NCBI GenBank assembly: GCA_903839965.1 | Contig: CAIMEK010000223.1 | Location: 1-13,932 of the forward strand | DNA: 13,932 nucleotides | From: an uncultured Acetobacteraceae bacterium | GTDB lineage: Bacteria > Pseudomonadota > Alphaproteobacteria > Acetobacterales > Acetobacteraceae | Direction of reading: 5' to 3' | Part shown: positions 1 through 6,544 of the stretch, piece by piece | How positions within the stretch are numbered: position 1 is the stretch's first letter | Layout: each line of letters starts with the position of its first letter | Notes under the pieces: model-generated | Seen by the model: only the letters and a program-made list of their open reading frames with translations | Database searches by the model: none | What the model was told of the DNA's origin: nothing | Position numbers and translations under genes: made by a program

Positions 1-1719
1 AGCTGGAAGAACTGGTACGCGACGCAGTGGTCCGGCGCCGCCGAGATCGCCAGCGAAGTGCTGCGCGAATGGGACCGCCTGGCGGCGGCAACCACGATGT
101 TCCGCGATGCGCTGTACGGCTCCAGCCTGCCGCATGCGGTGCTGGATGCCGCGGCGGCCAATCTCAGCATCCTCAAGAGCCCGACGACGGCGCGGCTGAC
201 CGACGGCACGTTCTACGGCTTCGAGGGTTGCCACCCGACCGCCGGTTCCTGCGAGGGCAGCTGCACGCATGTGTGGAATTACCAGCAGGCGCTGCCGTTC
301 CTGTTCCCCGCGCTCGAGCGGAAGATGCGCGAGACGGACTACGCCCACAACATGGACGCGGCCGGCGGCATGAGCTTCCGGCTCGGCCTGCCGCTCGGCG
401 CCGAACTTTCCACCGAACGCCCCTGCGCGGACGGACAGTTCGGCAACGTGATGAAGCTGTACCGCGACTGGAAGCTGAGCGGCGACGACGACTGGCTGCG
501 CCGGCTGTGGCCGCTGGCGAAGCGGTCGGTGGAATACGCCTGGCATCCCGACAACCCGGACCGCTGGGACCCGCAGCGCAGCGGCGTGCTGTGGGGCCGC
601 CAGCACCACACGCTGGACATGGAGTTGTTCGGGCCGAACGCCTGGCTCACCGGCTTCTACCTCGGCGCGCTGGCGGCCGGCGCGGCAATGGCCGAGGCGA
701 TGGGCGAAGCCGACACCGCCGCGGCCTGGCGCGGCATGGCGGAGCGCGGCCGCCGCTTCGTCGATGAACACCTGTTCAACGGCGCCTACTACGTCCAGCA
801 GATCGACCTGGCCGACCGGCGCGTGCTCGATCCCTACAAGGGTGCGGACCTGTCGCGCCGGCTGATGGGTGGCACCGTCTACGACCAGTACTGGAGCGAG
901 GAGCACAAGGAGATCAAGTACCAGTTGGGCGAGGGCTGCCTGATCGACCAGGTGGTCGCCGACTGGCATGCCCGGCTGTACGGGCTCGCGCCGGTGTTCG
1001 ATCCCGCCAGGGCGGCGACCGCCCTGCGTTCGATCTGGCGGCACAACTTCAAGGAACGGCTCGGCGACTTCTACAATCCGTGCCGGGTGTTCGGCGTCTA
1101 CGACGAATCCGGCATCGTGATCGCCGCCTGGCCCGAGGGCGCCCCCAGGCCCGCCGTGCCGGTGCCCTATGCGCAGGAAACCTTCCACGGCATGGAGTAC
1201 GCCTTCGGCGGTGCGCTGCTGCAGCATGGCATGCTGCACGAGGGCGTGCGCGCGTTCCGCGCCGTGCGCGACCGCTACGACGGCGCCAACCGCAACCCGT
1301 GGAACGAAATAGAGTGCGGCTCGAACTATGCCCGCTCGATGGCGAGCTGGTGCGGCGTGCTCACGTTGTCGGGCTTCGGCTTCGATGCGCATCGCCGGCA
1401 TATCGGCTTCGACCCGCTGCTGCGCGAGGGCCTGGCCTTCCGCGCGTTCTGGTGCAACGGCCAGGCCTGGGGCACCGTGGCGCTGCAACATGGCAGTTGC
1501 GAACTGCGCGTGCTGGGCGGCGAGACGCAACTTGCCTCGCTCGGCCTTCCGCTGCCCGACGGTGCGACCGCGGCGCTGACACACAACCGCGCCCCGGTGG
1601 CGGCCGCGGCGCGGCAAGGCGTGTTGCACTTCGACGCGTTGCCGCTGCGCCCCGGCGACGTGCTGGAGGTGGCCGCTCCATTCGATATCGCACGGCTTGC
1701 CGACGTCGCCACGCTGTAG
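1..1719 (+). CDS. GH116-family (DUF608) glycoside hydrolase, 5'-truncated by the window edge
   Basis: The frame is open from the first base, so the true start lies to the left; 572 codons are visible. The sequence resembles bacterial relatives of non-lysosomal glucosylceramidase GBA2, retaining beta-glycosidases with an (alpha/alpha)6 catalytic domain. Landmarks, numbered from the first codon: NLSILKSPT near 54-62, FYGFEG at 71-76, CTHVWNYQQALPFLFP near 88-103, HHTLDMELFGPN near 202-213, CLIDQVVADW near 313-322 and NPWNEIECG at 432-440. From my memory of GBA2, I align Glu75 (in FEG) with its nucleophile and Asp206 (in HTLD) with its acid/base; this is inference. The last ~90 residues look like a C-terminal accessory part of the fold. 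No signal peptide can be judged because the N-terminus is missing. It is followed by a sugar ABC transporter 34 bases later, so the enzyme probably cleaves an imported glycoside. Exact substrate (beta-glucoside, beta-xyloside or other) is unknown. Confidence 0.87.
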   Translation, partial: SWKNWYATQWSGAAEIASEVLREWDRLAAATTMFRDALYGSSLPHAVLDAAAANLSILKSPTTARLTDGTFYGFEGCHPTAGSCEGSCTHVWNYQQALPFLFPALERKMRETDYAHNMDAAGGMSFRLGLPLGAELSTERPCADGQFGNVMKLYRDWKLSGDDDWLRRLWPLAKRSVEYAWHPDNPDRWDPQRSGVLWGRQHHTLDMELFGPNAWLTGFYLGALAAGAAMAEAMGEADTAAAWRGMAERGRRFVDEHLFNGAYYVQQIDLADRRVLDPYKGADLSRRLMGGTVYDQYWSEEHKEIKYQLGEGCLIDQVVADWHARLYGLAPVFDPARAATALRSIWRHNFKERLGDFYNPCRVFGVYDESGIVIAAWPEGAPRPAVPVPYAQETFHGMEYAFGGALLQHGMLHEGVRAFRAVRDRYDGANRNPWNEIECGSNYARSMASWCGVLTLSGFGFDAHRRHIGFDPLLREGLAFRAFWCNGQAWGTVALQHGSCELRVLGGETQLASLGLPLPDGATAALTHNRAPVAAAARQGVLHFDALPLRPGDVLEVAAPFDIARLADVATL

Positions 1720-1741
1720 CGCGACGACGCAACATCCAATC

Positions 1742-1747
1742 GGAGGA
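1742..1747 (+). promoter_or_regulatory. Ribosome binding site of the ABC solute-binding protein
   Basis: GGAGGA lies 6 bases before the ATG at 1754. This strong Shine-Dalgarno sequence decides the start over an in-frame ATG at 1697, which lies inside the hydrolase gene and would put an extra 19 residues in front of the signal peptide. Confidence 0.75.
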
Positions 1748-1753
1748 GAATCC

Positions 1754-3031
1754 ATGAAACGCCGAATCTTCACGGCCGGGCTGGCGGGTCTGGCACTGGC
1801 CGGTCGCGGGGCCGTCGCCGCGCCGCCTGCGGCCGACACCAAGGCGGTGCTGAACGTGTTCCGCCCGGCGACGGACGCGGACATCCAGTTGATGAACCAC
1901 GCGATCGCGCGCTTCAAGCCGCGCTACCCGTCGGTCGAGATCAAGGTGCAGTACGTCAGCGTCAATCCCTGGGGCGAATACATCAACCAGTTCATGAACG
2001 CGATGGGCAGCGGCGAGAACGTCGACATCGTGTCGATGCCGACCGAGGGCGCGTCCACCCTCGGCAGCCGCAAGCTGCTCGTCGATCTGTCGGAGTACCT
2101 GGCCTCCGATCCGGCCGGCAAGGAGGTGCTGGCGGACGTCGAACCCAACCTGCTGACCGCGTTGCGCTACAACGGGGTGCAGGGGCTGTTCCCGACCGAG
2201 TGGAACACCGTCACGGTGTTCTACAATACCGACATGTTCCAGGAAGCGGGCCTGCCGCCGCCGGCGCCCGAGTGGACCTGGGACGACCTGCTGGCCACCG
2301 CGCAGAAGCTGACGAAGCGCGACGCCGCCGGCCGGGTCACCCAATACGGCTACGTCATTCCCGGCGGACAGTTCGCGCTCAGCACCTGGATGCTCACCAA
2401 CGCCACCGACCGGCTGTCGGCGGACGGCAAGCAGAGCAATGTGCGCGACCCGAAATTCCGCGAGACGCTGGAATTCCTGCATGACCTGATCCACAAGCAC
2501 AAGGTCTCGCCGGCGTTCGCGCGCAACGATTACGGCTACGGCCCGTTCGTCGCCAAGCAGGCGGCGATGCTCTCCAGCACGCACCCGGTGGTGCGCATCC
2601 TGCGCGAAGCGAAGTTCACCTCCATCGACGTGGTCAACCCGCCGCGCAAGCGGACCGACACCATGATCTGCGGCGCGCTCGGTATCGGCATGACGCAGGC
2701 GACGAAGAACCCGGCGCTGGCCTGGGAGTTCATGAAGGTGCTGTTCGACAAGGAGGCGCAGGAAGAGGTGGCGGGCAATGTGCGCTCGATCCCCAGCCGG
2801 CGCTCGGCCGCGTCGCTGCCGGTCTGGCTCGCCACGCCGAAGCACGCCGAGATCTTCTACGGCGCCGCGGCGAAGGCCAAGCCGCTGTTCGCCCCGCCCA
2901 ACTTCGCCCAGGTGGAGGAGATCATGATGCGGCACATCGAGGCGTACCTGACCGCCAACCAGGAGATCGGTCCAACCATCGACGCTATGGACGAGGAAAT
3001 CACGCGCGCCATGGCACGCGTGAAGTGGTGA
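1754..3031 (+). CDS. ABC transporter extracellular sugar-binding protein (family 1)
   Basis: This 425-residue protein is the periplasmic receptor of a carbohydrate ABC importer (MalE/UgpB-like, solute-binding family 1). The N-terminus MKRRIFTAGLAGLALAGRGA, followed by VAAPP, is an export signal with a likely cleavage near residues 22-23. The RRIF at 3-6 fits the RRxF core of a twin-arginine signal, so Tat export is possible. The mature part has the family pattern: a helix with RFKPRYPSVEIKVQYV, then VDIVSMPTEGASTLG, LVDLSEYLA, a NTVTVFYNTDMFQEAGL segment (typical of this family), and WEFMKVLFDKEAQ towards the C-terminus. There is no lipobox cysteine. Length and fold landmarks are normal. It lies between the GH116 hydrolase and two permease genes, so it probably captures the glycoside or oligosaccharide that the hydrolase acts on. 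The ligand cannot be read from the sequence. Confidence 0.9.
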   Translation: MKRRIFTAGLAGLALAGRGAVAAPPAADTKAVLNVFRPATDADIQLMNHAIARFKPRYPSVEIKVQYVSVNPWGEYINQFMNAMGSGENVDIVSMPTEGASTLGSRKLLVDLSEYLASDPAGKEVLADVEPNLLTALRYNGVQGLFPTEWNTVTVFYNTDMFQEAGLPPPAPEWTWDDLLATAQKLTKRDAAGRVTQYGYVIPGGQFALSTWMLTNATDRLSADGKQSNVRDPKFRETLEFLHDLIHKHKVSPAFARNDYGYGPFVAKQAAMLSSTHPVVRILREAKFTSIDVVNPPRKRTDTMICGALGIGMTQATKNPALAWEFMKVLFDKEAQEEVAGNVRSIPSRRSAASLPVWLATPKHAEIFYGAAAKAKPLFAPPNFAQVEEIMMRHIEAYLTANQEIGPTIDAMDEEITRAMARVKW

Positions 3032-3047
3032 CAAGCAGCCGCGGGCC

Positions 3048-3932
3048 ATGTCGAAAATAGCTGCGCGGGAGGCGCGGGCGGGCTGGTCGCTCGCCGCGCC
3101 TGGCCTGCTGCTCTACCTGCTGTTCGCCTTGCTCCCCGTGCTGGTCACGATCGGCTTCAGCGTGACCGAGATCGACCGCTTCACCTGGAAGACCGACTTC
3201 GTCGGGTTCGACAATTTCGCCTATATCTGGTCGGATTCGCACTTCTGGCGCAGCCTCGTCAACACGCTGGAGTTCATCGCCCTGGCGGTGACCGGCAATG
3301 TCGGGCTCGGCCTGCTGGTCGCGGTGCTGCTGGACCGCGCCCTGCCGAAGCCGTTGCTCTACCTGCTGCGCTTTGCCTATTTCCTGCCCGTCCTGGTCGC
3401 CGCCGCGCTGGTCTCGCTGGTGTGGAAGTTCCTGTATTCCACCGATCTCGGCATCCTGAACTACTACCTCGGCGCGCTCGGCGTGCCCGGGGTCGGCTGG
3501 TTGACGGACGGAAGGGTGGCAATGGTGTCGGTGGTGATCATGGATGTGTGGAAGCATTTCGGTTTCTTCATGATCATCCTGCTGGCGGCGCTGCAGTCGG
3601 TGCCGCGCAGCCTGATCGAGGCGGCGCAGATCGACGGCGCCGGCATGCCGCGCATCTTCTGGCACATCAAGCTGCCGGCCATCGCGCCGGTGCTGCTGTT
3701 CTGCATCACCTACGCGACCATCGGCGGGCTGCAGGTGTTCGATTCGGTGCGCATCCTCACCAACGGCGGGCCGGGCGACGCCACCCGCGTCATGGTGCTC
3801 TACATGTACGAGCAGACCTTCGGCATGCAGGACATCGGCACCGGCTCGGCCGCGGCCTGCACGCTGCTGGTGATCATCATGGCGGTGACCGCGGCGCAGT
3901 ACGGCTGCGGCCGTCGGCTGGCGCGCTTCTGA
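3048..3932 (+). CDS. ABC sugar transporter permease, MalF/UgpA type
   Basis: This 294-residue inner-membrane protein has about six hydrophobic segments, near residues 14-38, 70-96, 104-128, 158-182, 212-232 and 264-284. The cytoplasmic EAA loop that docks on the ATPase is clear at 191-210 (EAAQIDGAGMPRIFWHIKLP), with its hallmark EAA...DGA....I.LP spacing. A GGPGDATRVMVLYMYEQTF segment at 240-258 is typical of MalF/UgpA-type subunits of CUT1 sugar importers. The ATG at 3048 follows the binding-protein gene by 16 bases with no strong Shine-Dalgarno, suggesting translation is partly coupled. Its stop TGA overlaps the start of the next permease (TGATG). Together with the next gene it should form the heterodimeric pore for the substrate delivered by the binding protein. 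Confidence 0.93.
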   Translation: MSKIAAREARAGWSLAAPGLLLYLLFALLPVLVTIGFSVTEIDRFTWKTDFVGFDNFAYIWSDSHFWRSLVNTLEFIALAVTGNVGLGLLVAVLLDRALPKPLLYLLRFAYFLPVLVAAALVSLVWKFLYSTDLGILNYYLGALGVPGVGWLTDGRVAMVSVVIMDVWKHFGFFMIILLAALQSVPRSLIEAAQIDGAGMPRIFWHIKLPAIAPVLLFCITYATIGGLQVFDSVRILTNGGPGDATRVMVLYMYEQTFGMQDIGTGSAAACTLLVIIMAVTAAQYGCGRRLARF

Positions 3933-4798
3933 TGCCCGGCGACCTCACCGCCCGGCTGGCTTCCGCGCTGCAGGTGCTGCATTGGCGCAACCTCGTCGTG
4001 ATGCTGCCGCTGTGCGTCGGCGGCTTTGTCATGCTGCTGCCGTTCCTGTGGATGTTCAGCGCCTCGTTGCGCCCCGCCGGCGAGGCCTACCACCTGCCGC
4101 CCAGCCTGTTGCCGGACAGCTGGGACGCCACGTCGTATGCGCAGGTGTTCGCCTCCGGCCTGCCGTTCCTGCGCATGTACTGGAACAGCTTCGTCGTCGC
4201 CGCGGCCAGCACGGCCGGCGTGCTGCTCACCGCCTCGATGACCGCCTTCGCGCTGACGCGTCTGCGCTTTCGCGGCGCCGACAGCATGTTCGCCCTGCTG
4301 TTCCTCGGCCTGATGGTGCCGCCCTCGCTGGTGCTCATTCCGATCTATGTCGGCTTCGCCAGGCTGCATATCCTCGACACCCAACTGGCGCTGATCCTGC
4401 CGGCGCTGGCCTCTTCGTTCGGCGTCTACATGATGCGCCAGTTCATGCTGGGCCAGCCGCGCGAACTGGAAGAGGCGGCGATGATCGACGGCGCCGGCTA
4501 CTGGCGGATCTACCGCTCCATCTGCCTGCCGCAGCTCGGGCCGGCGCTGGCGGCGCTCGGCATCATCACCTTCACCGCCAGCTGGAACAACTTCATCGCG
4601 CCGTTCGTGCTGATCAAGAGCCTGGAGCAGATGACGCTGCCGATCGGGGTGGTCGCGCTGCAGGGCGTGTTCGGCGGGGCGACCCTGTCGGTGCTGATGG
4701 CGGCGACGGTGATGGCGGTGCTGCCGCTGTTCGTGGTTTTCCTGGTGGCGCAACGCTTCATCATCGAGGGCATGACCATGACCGGCATCAAGGGCTGA
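3932..4798 (+). CDS. ABC sugar transporter permease, MalG/UgpE type
   Basis: This 288-residue protein is the second pore subunit of the CUT1 importer. It has membrane spans near 20-42, 84-108, 117-140, 150-166, 204-222 and 253-274. The EAA loop is at 181-200 (EAAMIDGAGYWRIYRSICLP), followed by a WNNFIAPFVLI segment at 218-228 typical of MalG homologues. The start ATG shares one base with the stop codon of the preceding permease, so the two subunits are translationally coupled in equal amounts. A longer upstream reading frame exists in the same phase but lies wholly inside the preceding permease and is not plausible. No ATPase (MalK/UgpC/MsmX-like) gene is present after it. The importer must use an ATPase encoded left of the window or elsewhere. 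Confidence 0.93.
   Translation: MPGDLTARLASALQVLHWRNLVVMLPLCVGGFVMLLPFLWMFSASLRPAGEAYHLPPSLLPDSWDATSYAQVFASGLPFLRMYWNSFVVAAASTAGVLLTASMTAFALTRLRFRGADSMFALLFLGLMVPPSLVLIPIYVGFARLHILDTQLALILPALASSFGVYMMRQFMLGQPRELEEAAMIDGAGYWRIYRSICLPQLGPALAALGIITFTASWNNFIAPFVLIKSLEQMTLPIGVVALQGVFGGATLSVLMAATVMAVLPLFVVFLVAQRFIIEGMTMTGIKG
4790..4794 (+). promoter_or_regulatory. Ribosome binding site of the AraC-family gene
   Basis: AAGGG lies at the very end of the permease gene, 9 bases before the ATG at 4804. It supports that start over the many upstream in-frame codons, which fall inside the permease. Confidence 0.5.
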
Positions 4799-4803
4799 GC
4801 GCC

Positions 4804-5712
4804 ATGCTGGGATCGACGCTGTTCGGCCAGCAGCCCACGTTTTGCGGCGCGGATCTCGGCATGCCCGAGATCGAGCAGTTCGGCGCCTATCATTTCCGCC
4901 GCGGCATCGCCACCGACGACAGCTGGGAACAGCACCCGGGGCCGGAGGTGCTGTTCCTGCGCGCCGGCGAGGCGTGCTGGGAACTGGACGGCGAGCGGCT
5001 GGCGCGTGCCAACGGCGGGCAGGCGCTGATTTTTCCGCCCGGCGTGCGGCACCGCATCGTCAACGGCATCTATCCGCCGGGCCGCGCGGTGTGGATCGTG
5101 TTCGCCTCCCGCGAGCGGGCGGCGGCGCGGCCCGGCCTGTTCCCGCCGCGCGAAGTGGAGGCGCTGTTTCTGATCGCCGAACGCCAGGAGACGCCGATCA
5201 CCCTGCCGGAGACGCTCACGGCCAGCCTGGGCGACCTTGCGACGCGGCTCGGCGACGAGCGCCTGCTGATCGGCGCGGTGCTGCAGGTGGCCGATGTGCG
5301 CGCGCGCGTCTACGCCGCCGTGGTCGAGCTGTGGCAACTCTGCGCCAGCGGGCAGCACCCGAGCGCGCGCAGCGACGTGGTGCGCCAGGCCGAGCGCCTG
5401 CTGGCGCAGGACCTGGCCAGCAATCTTTCCATCGACGACCTGGCGCAGCGCCTGGGCTATGCCCGCAGCCATATCTACGCGCTGTTCCGCCAGGAAGTGG
5501 GCATGGGGCCGAACGATTACCGCCAGCGCCTGCGCATCAAACGCTGCTGCGAACGCTTGAGCCAGTGCGACGAATCAATCCTGCGCATCGCGGTCGATTA
5601 TGGCTACGCGAGTTCGCAGTATTTTTCGCGCGTGTTCCGCAAGTATGCCGGCGTCACGCCGAGCGCGTATCGGCGCCTGTTCGGCGGCGGGCGGCCGGCC
5701 GAACTGGCCTGA
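4804..5712 (+). CDS. AraC/XylS-family transcriptional regulator with N-terminal cupin sensor
   Basis: This 302-residue protein has the two-part AraC layout. Residues ~25-105 look like a beta-rich cupin effector domain (HPGPEVLFLRAGEACWEL, then ALIFPPGVRHRIVNG). Residues ~192-292 form the tandem helix-turn-helix DNA-binding domain: the first HTH near 208-229 (LSIDDLAQRLGYARSHIYALF), the second near 258-280, and the family signature SSQYFSRVFRKYAGVTPSAYR at 270-290. It starts 5 bases after the second permease and is probably the last gene of the transporter operon. Regulators placed this way usually control the neighbouring catabolic genes in response to the sugar or a breakdown product, typically as activators. 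The eda-kdgK leader at 5747-5869 is an obvious candidate target. The effector is not known. Confidence 0.93.
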   Translation: MLGSTLFGQQPTFCGADLGMPEIEQFGAYHFRRGIATDDSWEQHPGPEVLFLRAGEACWELDGERLARANGGQALIFPPGVRHRIVNGIYPPGRAVWIVFASRERAAARPGLFPPREVEALFLIAERQETPITLPETLTASLGDLATRLGDERLLIGAVLQVADVRARVYAAVVELWQLCASGQHPSARSDVVRQAERLLAQDLASNLSIDDLAQRLGYARSHIYALFRQEVGMGPNDYRQRLRIKRCCERLSQCDESILRIAVDYGYASSQYFSRVFRKYAGVTPSAYRRLFGGGRPAELA

Positions 5713-5746
5713 ACCGGCCCGTTGTTTGCGCTGCGGGCGGTTTTTT
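5713..5746 (+). terminator. Probable rho-independent terminator after the AraC gene
   Basis: Immediately after the stop, GCCCG (5717-5721) pairs with CGGGC (5734-5738) across a 12-base loop. ACC (5713-5715) can extend the stem with GGT (5739-5741) if G5716 bulges. Six T residues follow at 5741-5746. The stem is modest, so termination may be partial, and read-through into eda is possible. Confidence 0.5.
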
Positions 5747-5773
5747 GCAAATTCGCCCGGAAGTCGCTATTCT
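5744..5773 (+). promoter_or_regulatory. Weak candidate sigma70 promoter for eda-kdgK
   Basis: TTTGCA at 5744-5749 and TATTCT at 5768-5773 are separated by 18 bases, each matching 4 of 6 consensus positions. The placement fits, about 100 bases before eda in the only long non-coding stretch of the + strand cluster. A weak match is what an activator-dependent promoter would show, but this could be chance. Confidence 0.28.
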
Positions 5774-5803
5774 GTGATTTCCACGGCAACAGACATCCAT
5801 CCC

Positions 5804-5828
5804 CCGAAGGATCACTGAAATACTTCGG
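5804..5828. repeat. Inverted repeat CCGAAG-N13-CTTCGG in the eda leader
   Basis: Perfect 6-base arms at 5804-5809 and 5823-5828 flank a 13-base spacer. This could be an operator half-site pair or an RNA hairpin. The right arm overlaps GGAGG at 5827-5831, a good Shine-Dalgarno for a short upstream reading frame starting at 5841. Six-base arms are short enough to arise by chance. Confidence 0.4.
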
Positions 5829-5840
5829 AGGGCGGTTGTC

Positions 5841-5888
5841 ATGAATTGGTCATCAAGGAGAGAGAGAAAATGGCTGCTGATCGCATGA
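5841..5888 (+). CDS. Possible 15-codon leader peptide overlapping the eda start
   Basis: An ATG at 5841 opens a short frame encoding MNWSSRRERKWLLIA and stopping at TGA 5886-5888. It is preceded by GGAGG (5827-5831) at a 9-base distance, a better Shine-Dalgarno than many genes here have. The frame overlaps the eda ATG (5870) in a different phase. Its AGG-AGA-GAG-AGA codons are the same bases as the eda ribosome site, so ribosomes on the leader would physically cover that site. It may be a translational-coupling leader or simply chance; there is no coding evidence beyond the ribosome site and placement. Confidence 0.25.
   Translation: MNWSSRRERKWLLIA
5855..5860 (+). promoter_or_regulatory. 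Ribosome binding site of eda
   Basis: AAGGAG followed by a purine-rich GAGAGA tract, 9 bases before the ATG at 5870. It favours the ATG over a possible in-frame TTG at 5846, which would lie upstream of this site. Confidence 0.75.
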
Positions 5889-6541
5889 CTGTCCTGACTG
5901 CAATGATGGACCAGGGAGTGATACCGGTTTTCTATCACCCCGACGCCGAGGTGTGCAAGAAGGTCATCCAGGCCTGTGCGAATGGCGGCGCCAAGTGCAT
6001 CGAATTCACCAACCGCGGTGATTTCGCTCCGCATGTCTTTTTCCAGGTGGCGTATCACTTCGCTAAGGCCGACCCGAGCGTGATCATGGGCGTCGGCTCC
6101 ATCGTCGACGCGCCGACCGCCGGCATCTATATCGCCAACGGCGCCCGCTTCGTCGTCGGGCCGCTGATCAATGCCGACGTGGCCAAGGTGTGCAACCGTC
6201 GCAAGATTCCGTACAGCCCGGGTTGCGGTTCGGCGTCGGAAATCAACTACGCCGAAGAACTCGGCTGCGAAATCGTCAAGGTGTTTCCCGGCAGCTCGGT
6301 CGGCGGCCCGGAATTCGTCAAGTCGGTGCTCGCGCCCACGCCGTGGACCCGCATCATGCCGACCGGCGGCGTCGACTGCACCGAGGAATCGCTGACCAAG
6401 TGGTTCCGCGCCGGCGTGGTCTGCGTTGGCATGGGCAGCAACCTGGTGACCAAGCAGCTGCTGGAGGCGCAGGACTATGCCGGCATCGAAAAGAAAGTGC
6501 GCGACACCATCCAACTGATCAGGACCATTCGCGGGAAATAA
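5870..6541 (+). CDS. eda: 2-dehydro-3-deoxy-phosphogluconate (KDPG) aldolase
   Basis: This 223-residue class I aldolase should split KDPG into pyruvate and glyceraldehyde-3-phosphate, the closing step of Entner-Doudoroff and hexuronate routes. The (beta/alpha)8 barrel landmarks are present: CIEFTNRGD at 43-51 gives Glu45 and Arg49, matching the numbering of these active-site residues in the E. coli enzyme; EIVKVFPG at 134-141 gives Lys137, the Schiff-base lysine; IMPTGGV at 162-168 is the phosphate/carboxylate-binding loop. The PGCGSASE loop at 117-124 replaces the more common PG-x-TP-x-E. Length is close to the E. coli protein with a short N-terminal extension. It is followed 3 bases later by a KDG-kinase-like gene that would supply its substrate. 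A 4-hydroxy-2-oxoglutarate (KHG) activity is also known in this family. Confidence 0.92.
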   Translation: MAADRMTVLTAMMDQGVIPVFYHPDAEVCKKVIQACANGGAKCIEFTNRGDFAPHVFFQVAYHFAKADPSVIMGVGSIVDAPTAGIYIANGARFVVGPLINADVAKVCNRRKIPYSPGCGSASEINYAEELGCEIVKVFPGSSVGGPEFVKSVLAPTPWTRIMPTGGVDCTEESLTKWFRAGVVCVGMGSNLVTKQLLEAQDYAGIEKKVRDTIQLIRTIRGK

Positions 6542-6544
6542 ACC

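Noticed and set aside
1361..3049. A 562-codon open frame on the - strand, antisense to the hydrolase end and the binding protein
   Set aside because: It spans two real genes and their spacer, has no domain, and has the His/Arg/Gln bias of antisense GC-rich DNA.
5846..5869. TTG start for the aldolase eight codons earlier
   Set aside because: The AAGGAG ribosome site at 5855-5860 lies inside this extension and points to the ATG at 5870.
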